Shown: positions 38,322 to 48,657, counted from the first letter of the stretch. The stretch is DNA of 64,000 nt from Pseudomonas sp. UBA2684 (GCA_002354655.1 DELY01000003.1:176635-240634), one strand, 5' to 3'. The notes: generated from the letters alone by a model not told the origin. Program-made: numbers and translations.

Positions 38322-39716
38322 ATGAACGACATCAGCCTGCCCGAACAGTACGACCTGCAAACCTCCGCCCTGAAGGTGCCGCCGCACTCGATCGAGGCCG
38401 AGCAAGCCGTGTTGGGTGGCCTGATGCTCGACAACAATGCCTGGGAGCGCGTGCTCGATCAGGTCTCCGATGGCGACTTTTACCGGCATGACCATCGCCT
38501 GATCTTCCGCGCCATCTTCAAGCTGGCCGAGCGCAATCACCCGTTCGATGTGGTGACCCTGTCCGAGCAGCTGGATAAAGAAGGCCAATTGCCTCAGGTC
38601 GGCGGTCTGGCCTATCTCGGCGAGCTGGCGAAGAACACCCCGTCAGTGGCCAACATCAAGGCCTATGCGCAGATCATTCGTGAGCGCGCCACCCTGCGCC
38701 AGTTGATCGGTATCAGTGCGGAAATCGCCGACAGCGCCTATGCGCCGCAGGGCCGCACCGGTGGCGAGATTCTCGACGAGGCCGAGCGGCTGATCTTCCA
38801 GATTGCCGAAGCGCGGCCGAAGACCGGCGGCCCGGTGGGGATCAACGACATCCTGGTCAAGGCCATCGACCGTATCGATACCCTGTTCAACTCCGGCGAT
38901 GCAATCACCGGTCTGTCCACCGGCTTTACCGACCTGGACAACCTGACCAGCGGCTTGCAGCCGGCGGACCTGATTATCGTCGCCGGTCGCCCATCCATGG
39001 GTAAGACCACCTTTGCCATGAACCTGGTGGAAAACGCGCTGATGCGCAGCGACAAGGTGGTGATGGTGTACTCGCTGGAGATGCCTTCCGACTCCATCGT
39101 CATGCGTATGCTGGCGTCCCTGGGGCGCATCGATCAGACCAAGGTGCGTGCCGGTCGCCTGGATGATGACGATTGGCCGCGGCTGACCTCTGCGGTCAAC
39201 CTGCTCAACGACCGCAAGCTGTTTATCGACGATACCGCCGGTATCTCGCCCTCGGAAATGCGCGCACGTACCCGCCGTTTGGCCCGTGAGCACGGCGAGA
39301 TCGGCCTGATCATGGTCGACTACCTGCAGCTGATGCAGATTCCCGGCTCCAGTGGCGACAGCCGAGTCAACGAAATTTCCGAAATCTCCCGCTCGTTGAA
39401 GGCCCTGGCGAAAGAGTTCAATTGCCCGGTGATCGCCCTGTCGCAGCTCAACCGCGGCCTCGAACAGCGCCCGAACAAACGCCCGATCAACTCCGACTTA
39501 CGTGAGTCCGGGGCGATCGAGCAGGACGCCGACATCATCATGTTCGTCTACCGCGACGAGGTGTATCACCCCGAGACCGAGTACAAGGGCGTGGCCGAGA
39601 TCATCATCGGCAAGCAGCGTAACGGCCCGCTGGGCACTACCCGCCTGGCCTTTCTCGGCAAGTATTCGCGTTTCGAAAACCTCGCCCCAGGCAGCTATCA
39701 GTTCGACGAGGATTGA
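38322..39716 (+). CDS. dnaB: Replicative DNA helicase DnaB
   Basis: The hexameric 5'-3' helicase of the replication fork. The 464-residue protein has the N-terminal primase-interacting domain (about 20-125), a linker helix and the RecA-like C-terminal domain. The Walker A motif GRPSMGKTT is at 222-230 and the Walker B strand MVDYLQLM lies further on. No intein is present. The ATG at 38322 matches the family start; the upstream in-frame extension overlaps the terminator and is excluded. Confidence 0.97.
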   Translation: MNDISLPEQYDLQTSALKVPPHSIEAEQAVLGGLMLDNNAWERVLDQVSDGDFYRHDHRLIFRAIFKLAERNHPFDVVTLSEQLDKEGQLPQVGGLAYLGELAKNTPSVANIKAYAQIIRERATLRQLIGISAEIADSAYAPQGRTGGEILDEAERLIFQIAEARPKTGGPVGINDILVKAIDRIDTLFNSGDAITGLSTGFTDLDNLTSGLQPADLIIVAGRPSMGKTTFAMNLVENALMRSDKVVMVYSLEMPSDSIVMRMLASLGRIDQTKVRAGRLDDDDWPRLTSAVNLLNDRKLFIDDTAGISPSEMRARTRRLAREHGEIGLIMVDYLQLMQIPGSSGDSRVNEISEISRSLKALAKEFNCPVIALSQLNRGLEQRPNKRPINSDLRESGAIEQDADIIMFVYRDEVYHPETEYKGVAEIIIGKQRNGPLGTTRLAFLGKYSRFENLAPGSYQFDED

Positions 39717-39762
39717 TCCGGCAGCGCCGAAAAACTGTGCTCTTCAGCCAGTCAGATCAATA

Positions 39763-39805
39763 AAAACGGGCGCCCAGTGGTTAAACTGAGCGCCCGTTTT
39801 GTTTT
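39763..39805 (+). terminator. Terminator after dnaB
   Basis: aaaacgggcgc (39763-39773 region) pairs with gcgcccgtttt (39790-39800), with an inner cagt/actg pair and a following gtttt. It stands just before alr. Confidence 0.75.
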
Positions 39806-39819
39806 AAGGACGTCTTCGC

Positions 39820-40899
39820 ATGCGCCCACTTGTCGCCAGCATCGACTTGGCCGCCATTCGCCATAACTACGCCGTGGCCAAACGCTGTGCGCCGGGCCGC
39901 TCGGCGTTTGCCGTGGTCAAGGCGAATGCCTATGGGCATGGCGTGCGTGAAGTGGTCACGGCTTTGCACGATCTGGCCGATGGCTTTGCCGTGGCATGCT
40001 TGGAGGAGGCGGCCGAGGTGCGCGCATTGCATGCCGATGCCCGTCTTCTGCTGCTCGAGGGCTGTTTCGAGGCGGCCGAATATCAGTTGGCCGCGCAACT
40101 GGGCCTGGATGTGGTGGTGCACACTGAGCCGCAGGCGGTGCAGCTGCTCGCGGCCTCGCTGAGGCGGCCCTTGAATACCTGGCTGAAACTGGACAGCGGC
40201 ATGCACCGCCTGGGTTTCAGTGCGGCGGCTGTGCGCGACTGGCACGCGCGGCTGCAGGGTGCAGAGCAGGTTGCCGAGCTGAACCTGCTCAGCCACTTCG
40301 CCTGCGCCGACGAGCGTGGTCACGCCCTGACCGAGCAGCAGTTGGAAGGCTTTCTCGATCTGCTCGACCTGGACTTCGCCCAGCGCTCATTGGCCAACTC
40401 GGCGGCGATTCTGACGATTCCGGCGGCCCACATGGACTGGCTGCGGCCGGGCATCATGCTCTACGGTGCCACGCCATTTAGCGAGCTCAGTGCCGGTGAA
40501 TTGGGCCTTCAGCCAGTCATGACCCTGAGCGCGCAATTGCTGGCGATTCGTCAGGTGGCCGTGGGGGAGAGCGTCGGTTACGGTGCCAGTTGGACTGCCG
40601 CGCGCGCCTCGCGTATCGGGACGGTGAGCTGTGGTTACGCCGATGGTTACCCGCGTCATGCGCCATCCGGTACGCCGCTGCTGATACGCGGTCAGCGCTT
40701 GCCGCTGGTGGGGCGCGTGTCGATGGATATGTTAGCTGTGGACCTTACCGACCTGCCGGCCGCGCAGCTCGGCGATGAGGTGCAGTTGTGGGGCGCGCAG
40801 TTGCCGGTGGACGAAGTGGCACATGCGGCGGGCACCATCGGCTATGAGTTGCTGAGCAAGGTTACTCGGCGTGTACCGCGGCGCTACCACAACGCGTGA
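39820..40899 (+). CDS. alr: Alanine racemase
   Basis: PLP enzyme supplying D-alanine for peptidoglycan. The 359-residue protein has the PLP lysine K34 in VVKANAYGHG on the N-terminal TIM barrel and the second base Y254 in SVGYGASW on the C-terminal beta domain. Its position after dnaB matches the Alr (not DadX) gene in P. aeruginosa. taagga precedes ATG 39820. Confidence 0.95.
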   Translation: MRPLVASIDLAAIRHNYAVAKRCAPGRSAFAVVKANAYGHGVREVVTALHDLADGFAVACLEEAAEVRALHADARLLLLEGCFEAAEYQLAAQLGLDVVVHTEPQAVQLLAASLRRPLNTWLKLDSGMHRLGFSAAAVRDWHARLQGAEQVAELNLLSHFACADERGHALTEQQLEGFLDLLDLDFAQRSLANSAAILTIPAAHMDWLRPGIMLYGATPFSELSAGELGLQPVMTLSAQLLAIRQVAVGESVGYGASWTAARASRIGTVSCGYADGYPRHAPSGTPLLIRGQRLPLVGRVSMDMLAVDLTDLPAAQLGDEVQLWGAQLPVDEVAHAAGTIGYELLSKVTRRVPRRYHNA

Positions 40900-40966
40900 G
40901 TGCCGGCGCCATGCGCGTGCTCGCCCCCGCCGTTGCGCGTTCAACGGCTAGCGGGTGGATGACCGG

Positions 40967-42874
40967 TCAAAGGCCGCTGGTGACCTTGATTACGTCCAGG
41001 TGCAGGCGCGCGCTGCTGCTCAATTCGCCATCCTCACCGCTTATCGACGAGCCTGAGCGGCCGCGGGCCTTGACCTTGTACAGCGCCTCGTCGGCGGACT
41101 TGTAGAGGCCGGCGAACTGCTGGGCATGCTGAGGGTAGAGCGCCACCCCGATGCTGATGGTGACGATGAGCCGCTCGGCGCCATACAGCACCGGCTGCGC
41201 CAGTTCGGCAAGCAGGCGTTCGGCAATCTCGCGCGAATGCTGTTCGGCATCGGCGCCGCAGATCAGTACGGCGAACTCGTCGCCGCCCAGGCGGGCCACC
41301 GTGTCGCCGCTGCGCACATGCACGCGCAGGCGCTTGGCGATCGCCTGCAGCATCAGGTCGCCGGCATCGTGGCCGAAGCGGTCGTTGATCGGTTTGAAGT
41401 GATCGAGGTCGATCAGCATCAAGGCCACGCTTTCGTTGTGGCGGGCGGCGTTGCCCAGCGCCGACTCGCAGCGCTCGACCAGGTAGCGGCGGTTGGGCAG
41501 TTCGGTCAGTGAGTCGTGAAAGGCCGCATGCTCCAGCTCCTGCTCGCGTTGCTGCAAGCGAGTATTGGCGGCCGCCAGCTCGGCGGTGCGCTGCGCCACC
41601 GCCCCCTGCAATTCATCGGCATTGGCCTGAAACAGCGCCAGGCGCGCGGTTTTCTCACGATCGGCTTGCTGCAAGGCTTCGGCTTTCTCCAGCTTGAGCA
41701 TTTGAATGCGATAGGCCAGGGCGAAGGAGAAGAGGATGGTTTCCGCAGCGACCGACAAGGGAAACAGGTAGGCGGTGAAATTGCTCGGCTCGATCAAGCC
41801 GGCGGCACGCATCACCAACACCACGGTGCTGGCCAGCACAGCGCCGTAGCCGAGCAGGTAGAAGCGTGCGGGAATAAAACCCTGATAGCAGCGCACGCCG
41901 GCGCTGAACAGCGCGGTCGGTACGGTGACGATCGGTGTGACGGCAATCATCAGGGCGCCCTCGGCGCGGTAGCCGAAGGCATTGATCACGATGGCGATGA
42001 CATACAGCACGCAGCCGGCATTCAGCAGGCGGTGCGGCCAGATCAGGCCGCGCCTGGTATACAGCAGCTCTTGGGTGAAGCGCATGACGAAGATGCCCCA
42101 CAGCGAGGGCAGGGTGATGCGGTCGAGCCAGAAGGGCACGGCGCTGTCTGGCCACAGGTACTGGAAGCCATGGCCGGTCATGCTGAGGATGAAGATCAGC
42201 ACGCAGGCGGTGGCCATTACGTACCAGAAATAGGCTTTGTCGCGCAGGGCGATGAGGATGAACAGGTTGTACAGCAGCAGGGCGAGGATCACGCCATAGA
42301 TCAGGCCGAAGCCGATGTTCTCGTTGCTCGCGTGCTGCTCGAGGTCGCCGAGTTGCCAGATCTTCAGTGGAAAGGAGTTGCCGGCGGGGTCGAGGCTGCG
42401 GAAATACAGGGTCAGCGGTTCGTTGCTCAGCTCCGGTAGTTTGAACAGCATGCGCCGGTAAGCGTGATCGCGCCCTTCAAGGTAGGGCACCGCATCGCCG
42501 GTTTCGCGAAGCTGCCAGCCGCCCTGGCCGTCGGGCAGGTAGAGCTGCAGGTTGAAAATGGTGATGCCGGCATTTTCCAGCCACCACTGGCGCGGTGCGT
42601 CTGCGCTACGTTGCAGGGTCACTTTGACCCACCAGGGATTGCGGCTTTGGCCCACGGTGGCGCGCCCGGCCGCCGGTTGAAAGCGCGCTTGCACGGCGGG
42701 GTCGGCCATGTCGGCGATGCTCAGTTGCGCCCCGACGTCTTCCAGCAGCTCGATGTGCTCATTCAGCGAAGCGCCGCTGCTGTCATTGCTCAGCAATAAC
42801 GGGGCGCCGCTGGCCGCTGCGGATAGGCCGGCCAGACTCAACAGCAGGATGATCGAGGAGACTAACTGCGGCAC
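40967..42874 (-). CDS. 7TMR-DISM sensor diguanylate cyclase
   Basis: Makes c-di-GMP from GTP in response to an unknown external signal. The 635-residue protein has a signal peptide (about 1-25), a periplasmic 7TMR-DISMED2 carbohydrate-type domain (about 30-165), seven membrane helices (about 185-385), a coiled coil and a GGDEF domain. GGDEF is intact at 530-534, and RSGD at 521-524 is a proper inhibitory I-site, so it should be active and product-inhibited. The GTG start at 42874 has a perfect aaggag 7 bases upstream and puts the signal peptide first. The upstream extension to 42934 is rejected. Convergent with alr. Confidence 0.93.
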   Translation of the reverse strand: MPQLVSSIILLLSLAGLSAAASGAPLLLSNDSSGASLNEHIELLEDVGAQLSIADMADPAVQARFQPAAGRATVGQSRNPWWVKVTLQRSADAPRQWWLENAGITIFNLQLYLPDGQGGWQLRETGDAVPYLEGRDHAYRRMLFKLPELSNEPLTLYFRSLDPAGNSFPLKIWQLGDLEQHASNENIGFGLIYGVILALLLYNLFILIALRDKAYFWYVMATACVLIFILSMTGHGFQYLWPDSAVPFWLDRITLPSLWGIFVMRFTQELLYTRRGLIWPHRLLNAGCVLYVIAIVINAFGYRAEGALMIAVTPIVTVPTALFSAGVRCYQGFIPARFYLLGYGAVLASTVVLVMRAAGLIEPSNFTAYLFPLSVAAETILFSFALAYRIQMLKLEKAEALQQADREKTARLALFQANADELQGAVAQRTAELAAANTRLQQREQELEHAAFHDSLTELPNRRYLVERCESALGNAARHNESVALMLIDLDHFKPINDRFGHDAGDLMLQAIAKRLRVHVRSGDTVARLGGDEFAVLICGADAEQHSREIAERLLAELAQPVLYGAERLIVTISIGVALYPQHAQQFAGLYKSADEALYKVKARGRSGSSISGEDGELSSSARLHLDVIKVTSGL

Positions 42875-43074
42875 TGCACACTCCTTGTCCCGGCTAGTTA
42901 TTACCGATGTCGTTATTGAGCCGAGTATAGCCATAAGTGGCAGGTGTGATCACAAATTGCCTTGCGCATTGCGTGCCTGCGCATGCCCGCTAAACCTAGC
43001 GCTGTCGTCGGATTTGGTCAATTTTTGTGCTATATTTCGCGGCCGTTCAAATCGCAGAAACTTCGGTCATCCTC

Positions 43075-45390
43075 ATGCAAGCAGCCAAGCCGTTATTCGA
43101 CTATCCAAAATACTGGGCCGAGTGTTTCGGGCCAGCGCCTTTCCTGCCGATGAGCCGGGAAGAAATGGATCAGCTTGGCTGGGACAGCTGCGACATCATC
43201 ATCGTCACCGGCGATGCCTATGTCGACCATCCGTCGTTCGGTATGGCGATCATCGGCCGGCTGCTGGAGTCGCAAGGCTTTCGCGTCGGCATCATCGCCC
43301 AGCCGAACTGGCAGTCGAAAGACGACTTTATGAAGCTCGGCGAGCCGAACCTGTTCTTCGGCGTCGCGGCCGGCAACATGGATTCGATGATCAACCGCTA
43401 CACCGCCGACAAGAAAATCCGCTCGGACGATGCCTACACCCCCGGCGGCATGGCCGGCAAGCGCCCGGACCGCGCCAGCCTGGTGTACAGCCAGCGCTGC
43501 AAGGAAGCCTACAAGCACGTGCCGATCGTGCTCGGCGGTATCGAGGCCTCGCTGCGCCGCATCGCCCATTACGATTATTGGCAGGACAAAGTACGCAACT
43601 CGATTCTGATCGACGCCAGCGCCGACATCCTGCTGTACGGCAACGCCGAGCGCGCCATCGTCGAAGTGGCTCAGCGCCTGTCCTACGGCCACAAGATCGA
43701 AGACATCACCGACGTGCGCGGCACCGCGTTTATCCGTCGTGATACGCCGCAAGGCTGGTACGAGGTCGACTCGACCCGTATCGACCGGCCGGGCAAGGTC
43801 GACAAGATCATCAACCCGTACGTCAACACCCAGGACACCCAGGCCTGCGCCATCGAGCAAGAGAAAGGCCCGGTTGAGGACCCCAACGAAGCCAAGGTGG
43901 TGCAGATCCTCGCCAGCCCGCGGATGACCCGCGACAAGACCGTGATCCGCCTGCCGTCGATGGAGAAGGTGCGCAACGACCCGGTGCTGTACGCCCACGC
44001 CAACCGCGTGCTGCACCTGGAAACCAATCCGGGCAACGCCCGCGCGCTGGTACAGAAGCATGGTGAGGTGGACGTGTGGTTCAACCCGCCGCCCATCCCG
44101 ATGACCACCGAAGAGATGGATTACGTGTTCGGCATGCCTTACGCGCGCATTCCGCACCCGGCGTACGGCAAGGAGAAGATCCCGGCCTACGACATGATCC
44201 GTTTCTCGGTGAACATCATGCGTGGCTGCTTCGGCGGATGCACCTTCTGCTCGATCACCGAACACGAAGGGCGGATCATCCAGAACCGCTCGGAAGAATC
44301 GATCATCCGCGAGATCGAAGAGATCCGCGACAAGGTGCCGGGGTTTACTGGGGTTATCTCGGATTTGGGTGGCCCTACGGCCAATATGTACCGCATCGCC
44401 TGCAAGAGCCCGGAGATCGAGTCCGCGTGCCGCAAGCCGTCGTGCGTGTTCCCTGGCATCTGCCCGAACCTGAATACCGACCACAGCTCGCTGATCCAGC
44501 TGTACCGTAGCGCCCGTGCGCTGCCGGGGGTGAAGAAGATCCTCATCGCCTCGGGCCTGCGTTACGACCTGGCGGTCGAGTCGCCGGAATATGTGAAGGA
44601 GCTGGTGACCCACCACGTCGGTGGCTACCTGAAGATCGCCCCGGAACACACCGAGGAAGGCCCGTTGAATCAGATGATGAAGCCGGGTATTGGCAGCTAT
44701 GACAAGTTCAAGCGCATGTTTGAGAAGTACTCGAAAGAGGCGGGCAAAGAGCAGTACCTGATCCCGTACTTTATCGCCGCGCACCCGGGCACCACCGACG
44801 AAGACATGATGAACCTGGCTCTGTGGCTCAAGGGCAACGGCTTCCGCGCCGACCAGGTGCAGGCGTTCTACCCCTCGCCGATGGCCACCGCCACGGCCAT
44901 GTACCACTCGGGCAAGAACCCGCTGCGCAAGGTCAGCTACAAGAGCGACGGCGTGACCATCGTCAAGAGCGAGGAGCAGCGCCGTTTGCACAAGGCCTTC
45001 CTGCGTTATCACGACCCGAAAGGCTGGCCGATGCTGCGCGAAGCGCTGACCCGCATGGGCCGCGCCGACCTGATCGGCCCGGGCAAGAACCAACTGATCC
45101 CGCTGCACCAGCCGGCTACCGACAGCTACCAGAGCGCGCGCCGCAAGAACTCGACGCCGGCTGGCAGCCACAAGGTGGCCAAGGAAACCACCAAGAGCAA
45201 GCCGCTGCTCACCCAGCACACCGGCTTGCCGCCGCGTGATACCGGCGCAGCAGGCGGTAACCCCTGGGACAAGCGTGAGCAGGCCAAGGCGGCCGCACAG
45301 GCGCGCAACCAGCAGGCGGCCAAGGAGCGTGCCGACGCGGCCAAGGGCAAAGGCAAGAAGCCGCCGAAGAAGCCGGTTGTACCGCGCTGA
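43075..45390 (+). CDS. ygiQ: YgiQ family radical SAM protein
   Basis: A 771-residue radical SAM enzyme of the YgiQ (UPF0313) family, whose substrate is not known. The N-terminal UPF0313 domain (about 1-330) is followed by the radical SAM domain with the cluster cysteines C385, C389 and C392 (CFGGCTFC). The C-terminal 70 residues are Lys/Ala/Pro-rich and probably disordered. ATG 43075 (MQAAKPLF) matches the family start. A terminator follows directly. Confidence 0.93.
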   Translation: MQAAKPLFDYPKYWAECFGPAPFLPMSREEMDQLGWDSCDIIIVTGDAYVDHPSFGMAIIGRLLESQGFRVGIIAQPNWQSKDDFMKLGEPNLFFGVAAGNMDSMINRYTADKKIRSDDAYTPGGMAGKRPDRASLVYSQRCKEAYKHVPIVLGGIEASLRRIAHYDYWQDKVRNSILIDASADILLYGNAERAIVEVAQRLSYGHKIEDITDVRGTAFIRRDTPQGWYEVDSTRIDRPGKVDKIINPYVNTQDTQACAIEQEKGPVEDPNEAKVVQILASPRMTRDKTVIRLPSMEKVRNDPVLYAHANRVLHLETNPGNARALVQKHGEVDVWFNPPPIPMTTEEMDYVFGMPYARIPHPAYGKEKIPAYDMIRFSVNIMRGCFGGCTFCSITEHEGRIIQNRSEESIIREIEEIRDKVPGFTGVISDLGGPTANMYRIACKSPEIESACRKPSCVFPGICPNLNTDHSSLIQLYRSARALPGVKKILIASGLRYDLAVESPEYVKELVTHHVGGYLKIAPEHTEEGPLNQMMKPGIGSYDKFKRMFEKYSKEAGKEQYLIPYFIAAHPGTTDEDMMNLALWLKGNGFRADQVQAFYPSPMATATAMYHSGKNPLRKVSYKSDGVTIVKSEEQRRLHKAFLRYHDPKGWPMLREALTRMGRADLIGPGKNQLIPLHQPATDSYQSARRKNSTPAGSHKVAKETTKSKPLLTQHTGLPPRDTGAAGGNPWDKREQAKAAAQARNQQAAKERADAAKGKGKKPPKKPVVPR

Positions 45391-45402
45391 TTCTGCAGTA
45401 AT

Positions 45403-45433
45403 AAAAAACGCCAGCTTCGAGCTGGCGTTTTTT
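45403..45433 (+). terminator. Terminator after ygiQ
   Basis: acgccagc (45408-45415) pairs with gctggcgt (45421-45428) around ttcga, flanked by six A and six T (45428-45433). Symmetric enough to work in both directions. Confidence 0.88.
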
Positions 45434-45454
45434 ATGCTGGTGTTTGCGGTTTTG

Positions 45455-45515
45455 TCGCGGCTAAAGCCCCTCCCACAAAACGCATCGGGTCCAGTGGGAG
45501 GGGCTTTAGCCGCGA
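45455..45515. repeat. Perfect 22-bp inverted repeat of REP type
   Basis: tcgcggctaaagcccctccc at 45455 onward (arm to 45476) is the exact reverse complement of the arm at 45494-45515, with a 17-base spacer. GTGGGAGGGGC-type palindromes are the classic Pseudomonas REP/BIME form. It lies between the ygiQ terminator and the end of the convergent Hsp70 gene. Confidence 0.8.
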
Positions 45516-45528
45516 GCTATTGCAGTGT

Positions 45529-46794
45529 TTAGCCGTAGCGCTTTTTCGCTTCGATGGCCAGGCCGCTGCCGATGCTGCCGAAGGTGTTGCCTTCGACATG
45601 GCGGGCGTTGGGCAGCATCGCCGCGACGCTCTGGCGCAGTGCCGGAATGCCGCTGGAACCGCCGGTAAAGAACACCGTATCGACCTGGGCAACGCTGACC
45701 CCGGCATCACTCAGCAACTGGCTGACGCTGGCACGCACGCGTTCCAGCAGCGGCTCGATGGCGCCTTCAAACAGCTCGCGGGTCAGCTCGGCGACCAGGC
45801 CGTCTTCCAGGCGGCTGAGGTCGATGGGGCGGGCATCCTGCTCGGTCAGGGCTATCTTGCTGTCTTCCACTTGCATCGCCAGCCAGTGGCCGTCACGCCG
45901 TTCGATCAGCTGGAACAGGCGGTCGATGCCAGTCGGGTCGACGATGTCGTAGCGCATGCTTTGCAGTTGGCGCTGCGACTGCGCCGAGTACACCGCGTTG
46001 ATGGTGTGCCAGGTGGCTAGGTTCAGGTGGGTACTGGTGGGCATCGGCGCGTCGCTCTTCATCCGGCTGCCGTAGCCGAACAGCGGCATCACGCCGGCCA
46101 GCGAGAGCTGCTTGTCGAAGTCGGTACCGCCGATATGCACGCCGCCGGTGGCCAGGATATCGTCCTGCCGGTCGGCCACGCTGCGCCGCTCGGGGGCCAG
46201 GCGCACCAGGGAAAAGTCCGAGGTACCACCGCCGATATCGACGATCAGTACCAGTTCTTCGCGGCTGATGCCCGACTCGTAATCGAAGGCCGCGGCAATT
46301 GGTTCGTACTGGAACGACACGTCCTTGAAACCGAGCTTGTGCGCCACCGCCACCAGGGTGTTCTGCGCTTCCAGGTCGGCCACCGGATCGTCGTCGACGA
46401 AGAACACCGGGCGGCCCAGCACCACTTCTTCGAACGGCCGGCCGGCGGTGTTTTCCGCGCGGGTTTTCAGCTCGCCGATAAAGAAGCCGAGCAGGTCCTT
46501 GAACGGCAGGGCGCTGCCCAGCACGGTGGTTTCGCTCTTCAGCAGCTTGCTGCCCAGCAGGCTCTTCAGCGAGCGCATCAGGCGGCCTTCGTAGCCTTCC
46601 AGGTATTCCTGCAGGGCCAGGCGGCCGTAGACCGGGCGGCGTTCTTCGAGGTTGAAGAACACCACCGAGGGCAGGGTGATCTTGCCGTCCTCCAGTTCGA
46701 TCAGCGTCTCGGTGCCTGGGCGCAGCCAGCCGACGGTGGAGTTGGAGGTGCCGAAGTCGATGCCGCAGGCGCGGGCGGGAGTGGTGAAAGGCAT
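45529..46794 (-). CDS. yegD: YegD-type Hsp70 family protein
   Basis: A short Hsp70 relative of 421 residues with only the nucleotide-binding domain. Phosphate motifs GIDFGTSNS (11-19) and DIGGGTSD (186-193) and the adenosine motif FTGGSSGIP near the C-terminus are present. The substrate-binding domain of DnaK is absent, as in YegD. Clients and partners are unknown. No DnaJ or GrpE gene is near. Start ATG 46794. Confidence 0.88.
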   Translation of the reverse strand: MPFTTPARACGIDFGTSNSTVGWLRPGTETLIELEDGKITLPSVVFFNLEERRPVYGRLALQEYLEGYEGRLMRSLKSLLGSKLLKSETTVLGSALPFKDLLGFFIGELKTRAENTAGRPFEEVVLGRPVFFVDDDPVADLEAQNTLVAVAHKLGFKDVSFQYEPIAAAFDYESGISREELVLIVDIGGGTSDFSLVRLAPERRSVADRQDDILATGGVHIGGTDFDKQLSLAGVMPLFGYGSRMKSDAPMPTSTHLNLATWHTINAVYSAQSQRQLQSMRYDIVDPTGIDRLFQLIERRDGHWLAMQVEDSKIALTEQDARPIDLSRLEDGLVAELTRELFEGAIEPLLERVRASVSQLLSDAGVSVAQVDTVFFTGGSSGIPALRQSVAAMLPNARHVEGNTFGSIGSGLAIEAKKRYG

Positions 46795-46847
46795 GCGGCG
46801 CGCTGTTCCTGAAAAATGACCGGGAGAAATTTTTGACGTCGCCTGCT

Positions 46848-46962
46848 GGCCTGTATGGCTAGTTCAAGGAGTCAATTTCGGCGTCTGAGACCCTGATACT
46901 GCGTCGCAGTGCCTTGCCTCAGAACCTCAGTTAACCCACTAGCCACACAGGCCACTGCGACG
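46848..46962. repeat. Interleaved inverted repeats upstream of the yegD gene
   Basis: ggcctgtatggctagt (46848-46863) and actagccacacaggcc (46938-46953) are complementary at 15 of 16 positions. A second pair, cgtcgcagtg (46902-46911) and cactgcgacg (46953-46962), is perfect and interleaved with the first. No coding frame is convincing in the 256-base gap 46795-47050. Confidence 0.5.
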
Positions 46963-47050
46963 GCCCGGAGGGTGGCCGCCATGGATGGCATGGCCACAAA
47001 AACGGCCGCGCATTCTATGCGAGTGCGCCGCGCAATGCTGCCCCCGGTGG

Positions 47051-48004
47051 TCAGGGCAGCGGCGGGTTGTTGGCGGCGTCTCGGCGATCCTTCCACTGCG
47101 TCCACTCGAAGCCCAGCACGACCAGCAGCGACAGGGCGAATGGCAGCAGCAGGTAGAAACCGCGGAACACGATCAGCGCGGCCAGTACGTCTGAGGCAGG
47201 CAGCTCGGGCATGGCCGCGAGGAATGTCACCTCGAGCACGCCAAGGCCGCCCGGTGCATGGGACAGCAGGGCCAGGGAAAAGGACGCGAGGAATACCCCG
47301 AGCACGACCAGAAAGCCCGGGTTGTTTTCGGCCGGCAGGGCGAAGTAGATGATCGCCGCGGCGCACACCAGTTCCAGCGGGCTGGCCAGCAACTGGCGGG
47401 CGACGATGCCCAGGCGCGGGTATTCGATATGCAGCTTGCCGAGGTGCCAGGGTTTGAAGTGGCGCCAGGAGCCGAGCACATACAACCCGACCAACAGCAG
47501 CAGGAGCGCGCCGATGGCCACGGAAAACAGTGGCGTGACCTTGGCCACCCGATGGATCAGCTCCGGTTGCAAGATCAGCACGCAACCGCTGGCCAGCAGG
47601 GTGCCAAGCACGAAGGTGAAGGAGCAGAAGACGATCAGGATGCCGATTTCGTGGGGCGTCAGCCCCTTGGTGCGGTAGGCGCGGTAACGCACCAGTGCCC
47701 CGGAAAACATCGATGCGCCAATGTTGTGGGCCAGGGCGTAGGTGGTGAACGAGCACAGGGTGATGAAGCGCCAGGAAATCTTCTTGCCGAGGTGGGCGAT
47801 GGCAATCCGGTCGTACCAGGCCAGGGCGCTGTACGCCCCCAGAGTCGCGCCCGCGGCCAGCAGCCAGTTCAGCTGTGGAATCGCCCGCAGGCTGTCGGCA
47901 ATCTCCTCGAAGGAGATGTTGCGCACCTCGTGGTAGAGCAGGAAGCCAGACAGCAGAACGGCGCCAAGACCTATCAGCGTCCAGATGAGATCAGCCCTTT
48001 TCAT
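47051..48004 (-). CDS. YbhN/UPF0104-family membrane protein (LPG synthase TM-like)
   Basis: A 317-residue polytopic membrane protein with about eight helices, of the lysylphosphatidylglycerol synthase transmembrane family (flippase-like part without the catalytic domain). Recognisable pieces are SGALVRYRAYR and HAPGGLGVLE, conserved in this family. The substrate is not known. It is followed leftward by no neighbour in the same operon for 250 bases; the YqaA-like gene upstream is on the same strand. Confidence 0.8.
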   Translation of the reverse strand: MKRADLIWTLIGLGAVLLSGFLLYHEVRNISFEEIADSLRAIPQLNWLLAAGATLGAYSALAWYDRIAIAHLGKKISWRFITLCSFTTYALAHNIGASMFSGALVRYRAYRTKGLTPHEIGILIVFCSFTFVLGTLLASGCVLILQPELIHRVAKVTPLFSVAIGALLLLLVGLYVLGSWRHFKPWHLGKLHIEYPRLGIVARQLLASPLELVCAAAIIYFALPAENNPGFLVVLGVFLASFSLALLSHAPGGLGVLEVTFLAAMPELPASDVLAALIVFRGFYLLLPFALSLLVVLGFEWTQWKDRRDAANNPPLP

Positions 48005-48219
48005 CGGTGATGGAGTTCCTTCGACGTGCGGCTACAGTCGCGGGTTGGCTGGCTTTATGCCGCAGACCACGGGATTGAGTGGGCTCAATGAGGTGCTCAC
48101 GCCTGGTTGCCGCAGCCGTCTGATACGGCCATTACGGGCGTTTTGCCAACGAACAGGTGACGCAGTATCCCGGAGGCGGGCCTGATCCTCAACCTTCCTC
48201 GTCGCCGCGCCGGCTGCGC

Positions 48220-48657
48220 TCAGCTCCAGCCCAGGGTCAGTGCGGCCAGCACGGCATAGCGCGCCGTCTTGGCCAGGCCGACGATCAGCAGGAAGCGCCA
48301 GAGCGACTCGCGCATCACCCCGGCGATCAGGGTCAGGGGGTCGCCAATGATCGGCAGCCAGCTGAGCAGCAGCGACCAGCGGCCATAGCGTGCATACCAG
48401 CCCTGTGCCTGTTCCAGCCGGCGCGCGCTGAGCGGAAACCAGCGGCGCTGGCGAAAGTGTTCGAGGTAGCGGCCGAGCAGCCAGTTGACCAGCGCGCCGA
48501 GCACGTTGCCGATGCTGGCCAGCGCCAGCAAGATCCACAGCGAATAGGCGTCGCTCAGCAGCAGCGCCACCAGCAATGCCTCGGATTGCAGCGGCAACAC
48601 GGTCGCGGCGCCGAATGCCGAGAGGAACAAACCTAGGTAAGCGGACAGCGTTAGCAC
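48220..48657 (-). CDS. YqaA-family (DedA/SNARE-associated) membrane protein
   Basis: A 145-residue membrane protein with four helices and the conserved LPIIGDPLTLIAGVMR motif of the YqaA branch of the VTT/DedA superfamily. Those proteins are thought to move lipids across membranes. The size equals that of E. coli YqaA. ATG 48657. It lies between two other small membrane protein genes on the same strand. Confidence 0.85.
   Translation of the reverse strand: MLTLSAYLGLFLSAFGAATVLPLQSEALLVALLLSDAYSLWILLALASIGNVLGALVNWLLGRYLEHFRQRRWFPLSARRLEQAQGWYARYGRWSLLLSWLPIIGDPLTLIAGVMRESLWRFLLIVGLAKTARYAVLAALTLGWS

Noticed and set aside
43093-45219. A 708-codon leftward open frame opposite ygiQ
   Set aside because: No domain and no start signal; ygiQ on the plus strand has clear radical SAM motifs.
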